DNA from: CAYXVF01 sp964468125
GTDB lineage: Bacteria > Myxococcota > XYA12-FULL-58-9 > CAYXVF01
Reading direction: 5' to 3'
Assembly (NCBI GenBank): GCA_964468125.1
Contig: CAYXVF010000133.1
Location: 1-14,296 of the forward strand
DNA length: 14,296 bases
Shown here: positions 1-7,263 of the stretch, piece after piece
Numbering within the stretch: the first letter of the stretch is position 1
How the letters are laid out: every line of letters starts with the position of its first letter
Program-made: the position numbers and the translations under genes
Notes under the pieces: generated by a model
Seen by the model: only the letters and a program-made list of their open reading frames with translations
Told to the model about the DNA's origin: nothing
Database searches by the model: none

Positions 1-408
1 ACGGCCTTGACCAAGGCGTTGGGCGCGCAGTTTGGTGAGTACGAGCCGGTGGAGGGCATGAAGATCAATCCCGAGCTCACCATGGGCGAGAACATCGGTG
101 AGCTCGGCGGGTTGCAGATGGCCTACGCCGCGTATCAGCGACACCTGCAGGCGTGCTGCGACGGCGAGGCACCGGTCATCGATGGCCTCACCGGCGACCA
201 GCGCTTTTTCCTCGGCTGGGCCCAGATTTGGCGCTCGCTCTACCGGGAGGACGCGCTGCGGCAACAGGTGCTCACCGATCCCCACTCGAACCCGCGCTTT
301 CGCATCAGCGGCATCGTCCGCAACATGGACTCCTGGTACGCGGCTTTCGACGTGAAGCCGGACGACGAGCTCTACCTCCCCCCCGACGAGCGCGTGGTGA
401 TCTGGTGA
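1..408 (+). CDS. M13 family metallopeptidase, C-terminal part (5' end outside window)
   Basis: This is the last 135 residues of a zinc endopeptidase of the neprilysin/PepO (M13) family; the frame is open from base 1, so the gene starts upstream. The GENIGELGG segment (residues 29-37 of the visible part) carries the Glu that in M13 enzymes is the third zinc ligand; the HExxH helix lies before the window. The block around GLTGDQRFFLGWAQIW, the stretch HSNPRFRISGIVRNM with the substrate-binding Arg, and the terminal VVIW ending are all typical of the family C-terminus. One change stands out: the family Asp four residues after the zinc-ligand Glu is Glu here (ENIGE instead of ENIAD). These proteins are usually exported to the periplasm or cell surface and cut peptides; the signal region is not visible. 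Family assignment is secure; the substrate is unknown. Confidence 0.93.
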   Translation, partial: TALTKALGAQFGEYEPVEGMKINPELTMGENIGELGGLQMAYAAYQRHLQACCDGEAPVIDGLTGDQRFFLGWAQIWRSLYREDALRQQVLTDPHSNPRFRISGIVRNMDSWYAAFDVKPDDELYLPPDERVVIW

Positions 409-1259
409 TGACGGTGCCCGTGGCTCTGGTCACTGGGGCGTCTTCTGGATTTGGGGCGGCGAGTGCGGCGAGCCTACTCGCCGCCGGGTTTCGGGTCGTC
501 GGCACGAGCCGGCGCGCGGTGTGGCCGACTTCGCTGCGTTCCGATGCGGTGAATCTCGTCCCGCTCGATGTCTGCGAGGACTCCTCCGTCGCCGAGCTTC
601 ACGAGCGGCTCGATCGCTGGGGCTGGAGGCCTGACACACTGGTCCTCAACGCGGGTTACAGTGAGTTCGGAGCGCTCGAAACTCTCGGCGTTGACGTGCT
701 TCACCGACAGCTCGAAACGAACTTCTACGGCGTGCATCGCGTCGTGCAGGCCTTCTTGCCTGAAATGCGGCGCAGTGGCCGGGGGCGAGTCATCGTGATC
801 GGCTCTGTGGCGGGACGCGTTGCCCTCCCGTTTCAGGGTGCCTACGTCGCTTCTAAGTTCGCGCTCGCCGGTTATTGTTGGACCTTGCGACAGGAACTCT
901 TGGCTTTCGGGGTTCGGGTCGTGCTCGTGGAGCCGGGTGACCACGCCACTGGTTTTTCTGCCGCTCGCCGCGAAGACGGCGTAGCGGCTACCGACCCTTA
1001 CGAGCCACAGCGCTCGGATGCGCTGCGCGCGTATCAACGAGCGGAGCGCTCGGGGCCACCGCCGACTCGGGTGGCGAAAACGGTTCTTCGTGCCTGCAGA
1101 GCCCGCAGTCGTCGATTTCGATACTCACCTGCGAGCCTCCCGGAGCGCATCGCATGCTGGCTGTCCGGGTGGGGGCTCATTTCGCTCGTAGACCGTCTGG
1201 TCCTTGGCACCTTCAACGTCCCAGTCCGCCGTCGACCGGAGCCACCACAAATTCGTTGA
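408..1259 (+). CDS. Classical SDR-family oxidoreductase (retinol-dehydrogenase-like)
   Basis: A 283-residue NAD(P)-dependent short-chain dehydrogenase. It has the TGASSGFG cofactor-binding loop (residues 9-16), an NAG motif after the fourth strand, Ser133 in VIGSVAG, and the catalytic Tyr146 and Lys150 in YVASK. After the Rossmann core there is a basic C-terminal tail with a hydrophobic stretch (WLSGWGLISLVDRLVLG), which may lie on a membrane, as in many SDRs acting on lipids or retinoid-like substrates. The ATG at 408 shares one base with the stop codon of the peptidase gene (TGATG), which sets the start and suggests translational coupling; an upstream extension of the same frame would run through the peptidase gene and is not credible. 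The substrate cannot be read from sequence. A 62-base gap separates it from the biosynthetic operon, so it could be cotranscribed with it, but nothing proves this. Confidence 0.88.
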   Translation: MTVPVALVTGASSGFGAASAASLLAAGFRVVGTSRRAVWPTSLRSDAVNLVPLDVCEDSSVAELHERLDRWGWRPDTLVLNAGYSEFGALETLGVDVLHRQLETNFYGVHRVVQAFLPEMRRSGRGRVIVIGSVAGRVALPFQGAYVASKFALAGYCWTLRQELLAFGVRVVLVEPGDHATGFSAARREDGVAATDPYEPQRSDALRAYQRAERSGPPPTRVAKTVLRACRARSRRFRYSPASLPERIACWLSGWGLISLVDRLVLGTFNVPVRRRPEPPQIR

Positions 1260-1321
1260 GCGCTCCGTGTCCGCTTGGTACAGGCGTGTTCTCGCGTGGA
1301 CCATGTGTGACGGGGGATGGC

Positions 1322-2605
1322 ATGGGCCGAGCATGTCGGGTTGTAGTGACCGGACTGGGGATCAACACCCGTCTGGGAGACACTCCTCAGGGTTTTCTGG
1401 ATGGACTTCTCGCTGGGCGCTCAGGGGTGACGCGCTGGCAATTCTTCGACGACGACCGGGTTTACTCCAAGGTTGGGGGCGACCTTACCGATTACGACGC
1501 GATGTCCAAGCTGCAGACACTTGCCGCGCAGCTTCCGGAAGAGGTGCACGCAAAGCTCCGAAAGCTGTTCCGTACCGCACCGTTCTCCACCCGTCTCAGT
1601 GTCTTGGCGAGCATCGACGCCTGGCTGGATGCTGGGCTCGACTTCGCAAGCCAACGCTTCGACCGAGCGGTGATTTTGGGCGGGCACAACCTGAACGAGC
1701 ACTACATGCTCGAGAACCACTCGGAATTCGTCGAGCAACCAGATTGGATCGACCCACTCTCGGCCGTTTCGAACCTCGATACCGATCACGCGGCATGCAT
1801 CGGCGAGGTGCTGGGGTGTCGCGGTGCGCTGTACACCGTGGGTGGGGCGTGCGCGAGTGCGAATATCGGGCTCCGGGCCGCGGTCGACGAGATTCGTCAC
1901 CATGAACACCGGATTGCGGTGGTAACCGGCGCTGCGTTGCATTTCTCCCCAATGGGCCTACAGGCGATGGCGATGATCGACGCCATTACTTACGACGCTT
2001 TCAATGACACCCCGGAGCTCGCGTCTCGCCCCTATGACGTGCGGCGAGAAGGGTTTGTGCCGTCGCATGGCGTGGGCTGTCTCGTACTCGAAGACCTCGG
2101 CCACGCTCTCGCGCGAGGGGCGCACATCTACGCGGAAGTGCTCGGATGCGTGGCCACTTCAGACGGCAGCCACCTGCCTTCGCCGTCGCTCGATGGCCAG
2201 CGCGAAACCATGCGCCGTGTAATGGAGGTGTCCGGAGTTGCACCCGAAGAAATACAATTCGTGAGCGCGCACGCCACATCGACGCCAATCGGTGACCTTT
2301 CCGAGCTCCGCGCGATACGAGAAGCGTTTGGTGATCATGCCGCGCGTCTCGTCGTGAATGCTCCGAAATCGATGCTCGGGCATACCTGTTGGGCCGCGCC
2401 CGCAACCGAAACGATCGCGGCGATTCTCCAGATGAACGCGAGCCGAGTCCATCGCTCGATCAACATCGAAACCCTCGACCCCGAGGTGGACTTGGATGTC
2501 TGCGCAGATGGGTCACGCGAGCTCGAGATCGACGTGTTCGTAAAGAACTCCTTTGGTTTTGGCGGGATCAATTGCTGCTCGGTCTTGCGGCGATACGATG
2601 GCTGA
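1322..2605 (+). CDS. Beta-ketoacyl-ACP synthase (KAS, FabF-like)
   Basis: A 427-residue thiolase-fold condensing enzyme. It opens with RVVVTGLG, as in FabF-type enzymes. The Cys-His-His triad is complete: Cys177 in GGACAS, His317 in SAHATST and His354 in SMLGHT, with the conserved Lys349 just before it; the Gly-rich FGFGGINC motif closes the protein. It should condense malonyl-ACP with an acyl starter by decarboxylative Claisen condensation. The sequence is divergent from housekeeping FabF, which fits a pathway enzyme. The ATG at 1322 follows a GGGGGA stretch; the same frame extends upstream into the SDR gene but that part is not protein-like. It is the first gene of the operon, and its end overlaps the next gene by 8 bases. 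In beta-branching cassettes the associated KS normally has Ser in place of Cys; this one keeps Cys, so it probably elongates rather than only decarboxylates. Confidence 0.92.
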   Translation: MGRACRVVVTGLGINTRLGDTPQGFLDGLLAGRSGVTRWQFFDDDRVYSKVGGDLTDYDAMSKLQTLAAQLPEEVHAKLRKLFRTAPFSTRLSVLASIDAWLDAGLDFASQRFDRAVILGGHNLNEHYMLENHSEFVEQPDWIDPLSAVSNLDTDHAACIGEVLGCRGALYTVGGACASANIGLRAAVDEIRHHEHRIAVVTGAALHFSPMGLQAMAMIDAITYDAFNDTPELASRPYDVRREGFVPSHGVGCLVLEDLGHALARGAHIYAEVLGCVATSDGSHLPSPSLDGQRETMRRVMEVSGVAPEEIQFVSAHATSTPIGDLSELRAIREAFGDHAARLVVNAPKSMLGHTCWAAPATETIAAILQMNASRVHRSINIETLDPEVDLDVCADGSRELEIDVFVKNSFGFGGINCCSVLRRYDG

Positions 2606-3839
2606 GACGCGCGTGCTCATCACTGGCGGGACGCGTGGGGTGGGGCTCGCAACCGGTCTCGCTTTTGCTCGTTCCGGCGCTGAAGTTGTGCTCACGCACC
2701 GATGGGGTAGCGTGGCCGAAGCCGATGTGCATGCACAGTTCGCGGCCATCGGGGCGGCGAAGCCCACCATCATCGAAGCAGACGTGGCCTTCGAGGAAGA
2801 CACCCACTCGTTGCTCTCGCAGCTCGGCGGGCCGGTGGATGTGTTTGTGTCGAATGTTTGCGTTGCCGCGCGAGGCGACGGCAACTTCAAGGCACGTACG
2901 TTAGCTCAGAGCTTGGAATACAGTACCTGGCCGTTGCAGCGCTACACCAGCGCCATGTTGAAAGCTTGGAACGCGCTTCCCCGCTACGTGCTCGCGATGT
3001 CTTCCGACGGTCATCGTGCCTTTTATCCTGGCTATGATTGGGTCGCCGCGTCTAAAGCCCTGCTCGAGCAAACGACGGAGAGTCTCGCGCGCCAGTATCG
3101 TGAAACGAGCTGGTTTTGCTTGCGCGCACGGCAAGCGAACACCCAGAGCTACCGTGAGATGTTCAGTGACGACGCGCGTGAGCTCATCTCGCAGTTCTCG
3201 AGGTTCGACTTGAATCTAGATGCGCTCGGAGAAGCTGCTGTGGCCGTGTGCGAGGGTCACTTCGACGCGATGAGCGGGAAAACTCTCGTACTAGACCGTG
3301 GCGCTGGTTGGTTGGACCGGCTGGTGAACGTGGGTCCGAAGCTGCTCGGGCAAACCGCCGCGTGGGAAGGGCGGTCGTGGCGCGGCGGCCGCTCTTCCGG
3401 GATGCTCTACGTCGACGCGGGCCTACCGCCGGGTGAGCTCGAGCCCTCGCGGGTGGTCTCCCTCAAAGAGTTACCGAGTTTGCCCGCGGCGGAGATCCCT
3501 GAAGCGGTCGTGGTGGGGATTGATTGGCAGTCTCACGACCCGGATTCGACGAAGCTTGCGCCGGCGGCGACTGCGCTCGTTGAGACTCTCCAGCGCGCGG
3601 AGGATGCGGACGGCAAGACGCCGCGCTACGGGATCCAAATGGAGCATGGAGATTCGCCCCAGGCTGAGCTCTCCGCGACGCTCGGCCGGTATTGGAGCCA
3701 GTGGCGTTGCCTCGCAGATACCCGAGTGAACTTTGTGCGCGCTGCCGATGTAGGCTCCGCCCAGCGAGTGTGCCAAGCCCTACTGGGCGGACGTTTCGAC
3801 GACATGGACGGTCAGATTCTCGCCGTAGGGATCTCATGA
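2598..3839 (+). CDS. FabL-like SDR with a degenerate second SDR half
   Basis: A 413-residue protein whose first ~240 residues are an SDR domain: TGGTRGVG cofactor loop (residues 9-16) and Tyr146-x6-Lys153 (YDWVAASK). The usual Tyr-x3-Lys is absent; Val149 sits where that Tyr would be. Tyr-x6-Lys is the spacing of the enoyl-ACP reductases FabI and FabL, so enoyl (or keto) reduction is a reasonable guess. Residues ~250-413 do not have a cofactor loop but resemble a shrunken SDR: PRYGIQMEHGD, LGRYWSQWRCLADTRVNFVR and DGQILAVG line up with corresponding segments of the SDR at 9975-10805. Tyr and Lys are missing there. This looks like a duplicated, partly decayed second domain, perhaps structural. 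The first half also resembles the same paralogue closely (shared LTHRWGS and VDVFVSNV). The ATG at 2598 overlaps the KAS gene by 8 bases. Activity is uncertain. Confidence 0.8.
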   Translation: MAETRVLITGGTRGVGLATGLAFARSGAEVVLTHRWGSVAEADVHAQFAAIGAAKPTIIEADVAFEEDTHSLLSQLGGPVDVFVSNVCVAARGDGNFKARTLAQSLEYSTWPLQRYTSAMLKAWNALPRYVLAMSSDGHRAFYPGYDWVAASKALLEQTTESLARQYRETSWFCLRARQANTQSYREMFSDDARELISQFSRFDLNLDALGEAAVAVCEGHFDAMSGKTLVLDRGAGWLDRLVNVGPKLLGQTAAWEGRSWRGGRSSGMLYVDAGLPPGELEPSRVVSLKELPSLPAAEIPEAVVVGIDWQSHDPDSTKLAPAATALVETLQRAEDADGKTPRYGIQMEHGDSPQAELSATLGRYWSQWRCLADTRVNFVRAADVGSAQRVCQALLGGRFDDMDGQILAVGIS

Positions 3840-5077
3840 GTGTCTTCGAATCCAACCTTGCAGACTTCTTCTCGGGTCATCTCGACGACCCGCTGCGCCC
3901 GCCCGAGGAATTCGTTGCCTGGCGCGAGGCCGCACCCGATTTTCACGCGCTCTTCGAGAGAACCCTCTGCGAAGCGGCGGACACCCGCACGACGATCGCG
4001 ACGAACGACGGCGCTCGTCCGGTCATCAACATGGCATCGCTCGACTATCTCGGCATCTGTCGCCGCCGTGAGGTCGTCGATCGTCAGCGCGAGGTTCTCG
4101 AGAGCTGGGGCTCGGGCGCCTGTGGGGTACCTCTCCTCAGCGGAATGACCGTGCATCACCGGGCTTTGCAGGACCGAGTCAACGATGTCACGGGGCGCGG
4201 TGGCACGATCTTGTTCTCCAGCGGATACGCTGGCGCGATCGGAGTCTGCTCCGCCCTGCTGCGACGAGGTGATGTCGCGCTCCTGGACCGTCACGCGCAC
4301 ATGTCGTGGATGGATGGCGTGCGGATGAGCGGTGCAAAGCTGGTCACCTTCGACCACAACGACGCTTGCGCACTCAAACGAGGTTTGACCACGCACGAGG
4401 GCCGACGTCGCGTCGTGATCGTCGACGGCCTGTATTCGATGGACGGTGACCTCGCAGATTTGCCGACGCTCCTCGACGTCTGTGAGTCACACGGAGTCGG
4501 CATGATCGTCGATGAGGCTCACTCCATGTTTGCAATGGGGCCGCGCGGGGGGGGGGCGACCGCCCACTTTGGCGAACAGCGACGAGTAAGGCTGGTTTTC
4601 GGAACCTTTTCGAAGGCATTGAGTGTCGTCGGTGGATTCGCGAGCGGTGAAGCTGCGCTCATCGATTACATTCGGTACTACAGTCACCCCTATGTGTTCT
4701 CCGCGGCTCTGCCACCCGCGATCGCTGCCGGCATCGAGCGGGCGGTAGAAATTTCGACAAACGACGAGTCGCTGCGGGAGCGTTTGAGCATGAACGCGGC
4801 GAAATTTCGCGGCGAGCTTCAGCGCCGTGGCTTCGATACCGGAGCCAGCGAAACGCACGTCGTGCCCGTGATCGTCGGTAGCGACCGCGAGCTGCTCTAT
4901 CGTGGAACGAAGATGCTGATGGAGCGCGGCCTTTTCGTAGCTCCGGTCGATTATCCGGCGGTCGCAGAGGATGCTGTGCGGCTGCGTTGCGCGGTGAGTG
5001 CGGGACATACGATCGAGGAGCTCGACGTCGCAGTTTCCTTGATCGAAGAGGTGTTTGCTGGAGCCAATCGGAGATGA
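3836..5077 (+). CDS. PLP-dependent alpha-oxoamine synthase (8-amino-7-oxononanoate synthase family)
   Basis: A 413-residue fold-type-I PLP enzyme of the alpha-oxoamine synthase family (BioF, Kbl, serine palmitoyltransferase, CqsA). Lys260 in FGTFSKAL is the PLP Schiff-base lysine; Asp226 and His229 in VDEAHSMF contact the cofactor. Family members join an acyl-CoA or acyl-ACP to an amino acid with loss of CO2, giving an alpha-amino ketone. An N-terminal ~60-residue lead before the core (NMASLDYLG) is typical of stand-alone family members acting on long acyl chains. Embedded in an acyl-chain-building operon with an ACP and no biotin genes, it is more likely a chain-offloading enzyme of a specialised product than BioF or Kbl. 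Its amino-acid partner cannot be told. Start and stop overlap neighbours by ATGA at both ends. Codons 238-240 lie in a run of ten Gs at 4547-4556. Confidence 0.9.
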   Translation: MSVFESNLADFFSGHLDDPLRPPEEFVAWREAAPDFHALFERTLCEAADTRTTIATNDGARPVINMASLDYLGICRRREVVDRQREVLESWGSGACGVPLLSGMTVHHRALQDRVNDVTGRGGTILFSSGYAGAIGVCSALLRRGDVALLDRHAHMSWMDGVRMSGAKLVTFDHNDACALKRGLTTHEGRRRVVIVDGLYSMDGDLADLPTLLDVCESHGVGMIVDEAHSMFAMGPRGGGATAHFGEQRRVRLVFGTFSKALSVVGGFASGEAALIDYIRYYSHPYVFSAALPPAIAAGIERAVEISTNDESLRERLSMNAAKFRGELQRRGFDTGASETHVVPVIVGSDRELLYRGTKMLMERGLFVAPVDYPAVAEDAVRLRCAVSAGHTIEELDVAVSLIEEVFAGANRR

Positions 5078-5982
5078 CTCGCCCGTTGATCATGCTCTTC
5101 GGCGGTCAGAGCTCGCGCGATGACGCCATGTTGGAGCGACTGTGCGCCGCAGATTCGACGATCGGAAAGCGCACGGCGCAACGCGCGGGCGGTTCGATCC
5201 GGTTGACCTCCAACCGAGATATTCAGGTGTCGGTCATGGCGGTCACCTTGGGTTGGTTGGAGATCGCTCATTCGATGGGGCTTCGAGCGACCGAGTCCGC
5301 CGGGCTGTCGCTCGGGGAGTACGCGCATCTCGTTGAAATCGGCTGCCTCGACGGCGACGCCGCGCTGGAACTCGTCGCACGGCGGGGGGCACTCTATGAC
5401 GAGGGCCCCCGGGGCTGCATGGCGGCGATTCAGCCCTTGCCTTGGCTGGAGCTCGCGTCCGTCGTGAAGGGATCCGGTTGTGAGCCTGCGGTATTCGGCG
5501 CGCCGACCCAGACGGTCTTGGCCGGTGAACGCAGCGAGATGGAGGCGTTGCTCAATCGCGTAGAGCGCGAGCTCTTCGCCGTGGTGACCGTCATCGAAGA
5601 CCAGATCCCGATGCATGTCTCGCGCTTTCGTCCGGTCGCCGACGAGCTGCGACGTGTGCTCGATGATGTTGACCTTCGCGCCGGAAGCCGAGCCTACTGG
5701 CCGAATGTTGCGGGAGAGCGGAGTTCCGCCGAGCCGCAGTCGATTCGAGAGATGTTGGTCCGACACGTGTATCAACCGGTTCAATGGGTCCGGACGGTGG
5801 CGAGCATGCTCGAGCGCCACCCGGAGGCGGTTTTTCTCGAAGTCGGCCCGCGTTCCGTGCTCTCCGATCTCTTGCGCCGACGTTGGGTTGATCGACCGGT
5901 ATTCGCGATCGACCCGATGACGGTCGAAGAAGCCCCGGCGCGCGTTCGAGATACCGTAGAGGCGGTGCGCGATGCTCTCTGA
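5074..5982 (+). CDS. FabD-like malonyl-CoA:ACP acyltransferase (trans-AT type)
   Basis: A 302-residue discrete acyltransferase that should load malonyl units from CoA onto the operon ACP. Visible features are FGGQSS near the N-terminus, the nucleophile Ser79 in GLSLGEY, Arg104 25 residues later (the same spacing as the Arg that binds the malonyl carboxylate in E. coli FabD), His181 in PMHVSRF as the catalytic base, and EVGPRSVLSDLL near the end. The elbow reads GLSLG rather than the usual GHSLG of FabD; from memory Leu at this site is common in discrete acyltransferases of trans-AT polyketide pathways, which would fit the beta-branching context. The preserved Arg argues for a dicarboxylic (malonyl) substrate. 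ATGA overlap with the preceding gene defines the start; it runs 11 bases into the next gene. Confidence 0.88.
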   Translation: MTRPLIMLFGGQSSRDDAMLERLCAADSTIGKRTAQRAGGSIRLTSNRDIQVSVMAVTLGWLEIAHSMGLRATESAGLSLGEYAHLVEIGCLDGDAALELVARRGALYDEGPRGCMAAIQPLPWLELASVVKGSGCEPAVFGAPTQTVLAGERSEMEALLNRVERELFAVVTVIEDQIPMHVSRFRPVADELRRVLDDVDLRAGSRAYWPNVAGERSSAEPQSIREMLVRHVYQPVQWVRTVASMLERHPEAVFLEVGPRSVLSDLLRRRWVDRPVFAIDPMTVEEAPARVRDTVEAVRDAL

Positions 5983-6517
5983 AGACATTGATCGACGGCT
6001 GCGGCAGGCCCGACGGCGCGCGATTTTCGATCCCGACGAGCTTTCAGTCGTGCAGATCTCTCGCAGCGTCATCGAACGATTGCTCCCCCACCGCGGCACG
6101 ATGCTCTTGATCGATCAAATCGATCGGTGCGCGCAAAATTTCGAACGTCTGGTCGCAAGAAGGCGCGTTAACCTGGAGGATCCCGTACTCGCCGGGCATT
6201 TTCCCGGCGACCCCGTTTATCCGGGGGCACTGCAGCTCGAAGCGATCGGTCAGGCCGGTCTCTGTTTGCAAGCGCTGAGTGAGCTCAGAACCGTCGACGT
6301 TCCATCGGGAGCGCGTGCTGGTCGGGTTCGACTCACGCGCGTCTTGGGTGCGCAGTTCACGGGTGTCGTACGGCCCGGTGATGAGCTGACGCTGTTGAGC
6401 GAGCGCGTGGAAGACAACGGATACACGGTCATCGTGTTCGGCCAGGTGCTCGTTTCGGGTCGACCGGTGAGTGCCGGGGCCTGCGAAGCGATGATCGTGA
6501 CGGAGGGCTCCGAATGA
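5972..6517 (+). CDS. FabZ-like (3R)-hydroxyacyl-ACP dehydratase
   Basis: A 181-residue hot-dog-fold dehydratase. LLPHRGTMLLID is the FabZ N-terminal signature, His76 in LAGHFPGDPVYPG and Glu90 in LQLEAIGQAG form the catalytic pair, with the 14-residue spacing found in FabZ. It should remove water from 3-hydroxyacyl-ACP made by the ketoreductase encoded next. It carries about 25-30 extra charged residues at the N-terminus compared with housekeeping FabZ, of unknown role. The ATG at 5972 lies 11 bases before the end of the acyltransferase gene, and the stop overlaps the next start by ATGA, so it is translated as part of the same message. Chain-length preference cannot be inferred. Confidence 0.91.
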   Translation: MLSEDIDRRLRQARRRAIFDPDELSVVQISRSVIERLLPHRGTMLLIDQIDRCAQNFERLVARRRVNLEDPVLAGHFPGDPVYPGALQLEAIGQAGLCLQALSELRTVDVPSGARAGRVRLTRVLGAQFTGVVRPGDELTLLSERVEDNGYTVIVFGQVLVSGRPVSAGACEAMIVTEGSE

Positions 6518-7263
6518 GACCACGCATGTTTGTGACCGGTGGGTCACGGGGGTTGGGCGCGGCAATCGTTGAAGAGGCTGCGAGGGCAGGGTGGGACGTT
6601 GGATTCACGTACGTGTCGAATGCGGAGCAGGCTCGAATCGTAGCGGAGCGAGCCCGGACGGAGTCGAACGAAGCAACCGTGCGTTACTGGCAGCTCGACG
6701 TCACCGATTCGACAGCGGTTGACGCAGTCGCGGATGAGATGCTCGGTGCCTTTGAGGGCGTTGAGGCCGTCGTGTGCAACGCGGGTATCAACCGGAACGC
6801 GATGACCTACGCGATGAGCGATGATGACTGGCACACCGTGCTGAACACGAATCTCACTGGAGCATTCTATGTCTCGCGTGCGTTTCTACCGGAGCTCGTG
6901 GCGAGCCGCTTTGGCCGTATCCTCATGATGAGCTCGATCACGGCGGAGGGCGCGAGCGGGCAGGCCGCGTATGCGGCGAGCAAGGCCGGTCTCATGGGGT
7001 TGGCTCAGACGCTCGCCAAGGAGTACGGCCCGAAGGGAGTCACCGCGAACGTCGTCATCCCGGGCTATTTCGAGACGGATATGACCCGCGGAGAGGGTAT
7101 GGCGGAGTTCATGCGGGAGTACGCGGTGAAATATTGTCCACTCCGCCGGCTCGGCGACGTGACAGAGTTGGCCAAGACGGTGCTCTTTCTCTGCGGGGAC
7201 GGTGCGGGGTTCATCAATGGCGCGTGCATCCCCATAACCGGCGGACTCGGGTGGGCACCGTGA
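6514..7263 (+). CDS. FabG-like 3-oxoacyl-ACP reductase
   Basis: A 249-residue classical SDR of FabG type, the usual family length. It has the TGGSRGLG cofactor loop (residues 8-15), CNAGINR after the fourth strand, and the Ser140-Tyr153-Lys157 triad in MMSS and YAASK. The substrate loop (IPGYFETDMT) and the terminal ITGGLGW are FabG-like. It should reduce 3-oxoacyl-ACP to 3-hydroxyacyl-ACP with NADPH, supplying the dehydratase encoded just upstream. A strong GGAGGG ribosome binding site at 6502-6507 precedes the ATG, which overlaps the dehydratase stop (ATGA). Unlike the two FabL-like SDRs of this operon, it keeps the standard Tyr-x3-Lys spacing, so the two SDR classes probably do different reductions. 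Confidence 0.92.
   Translation: MRPRMFVTGGSRGLGAAIVEEAARAGWDVGFTYVSNAEQARIVAERARTESNEATVRYWQLDVTDSTAVDAVADEMLGAFEGVEAVVCNAGINRNAMTYAMSDDDWHTVLNTNLTGAFYVSRAFLPELVASRFGRILMMSSITAEGASGQAAYAASKAGLMGLAQTLAKEYGPKGVTANVVIPGYFETDMTRGEGMAEFMREYAVKYCPLRRLGDVTELAKTVLFLCGDGAGFINGACIPITGGLGWAP

Noticed and set aside
1154..1321. In-frame upstream extension of the KAS gene
   Set aside because: It overlaps the SDR gene end and its translation is unlike any KAS N-terminus; RVVVTGLG begins right after the ATG at 1322.
1260..1321. Promoter for the operon in the 62-base gap
   Set aside because: This is the only gap where one could fit before the KAS gene, but no convincing -35/-10 or sigma-54 match was found.
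4951..6099. Long minus-strand open frame opposite the AT and dehydratase genes
   Set aside because: It lies antisense to well-recognised enzymes; its Arg/His-rich translation is typical of a GC-rich shadow frame.
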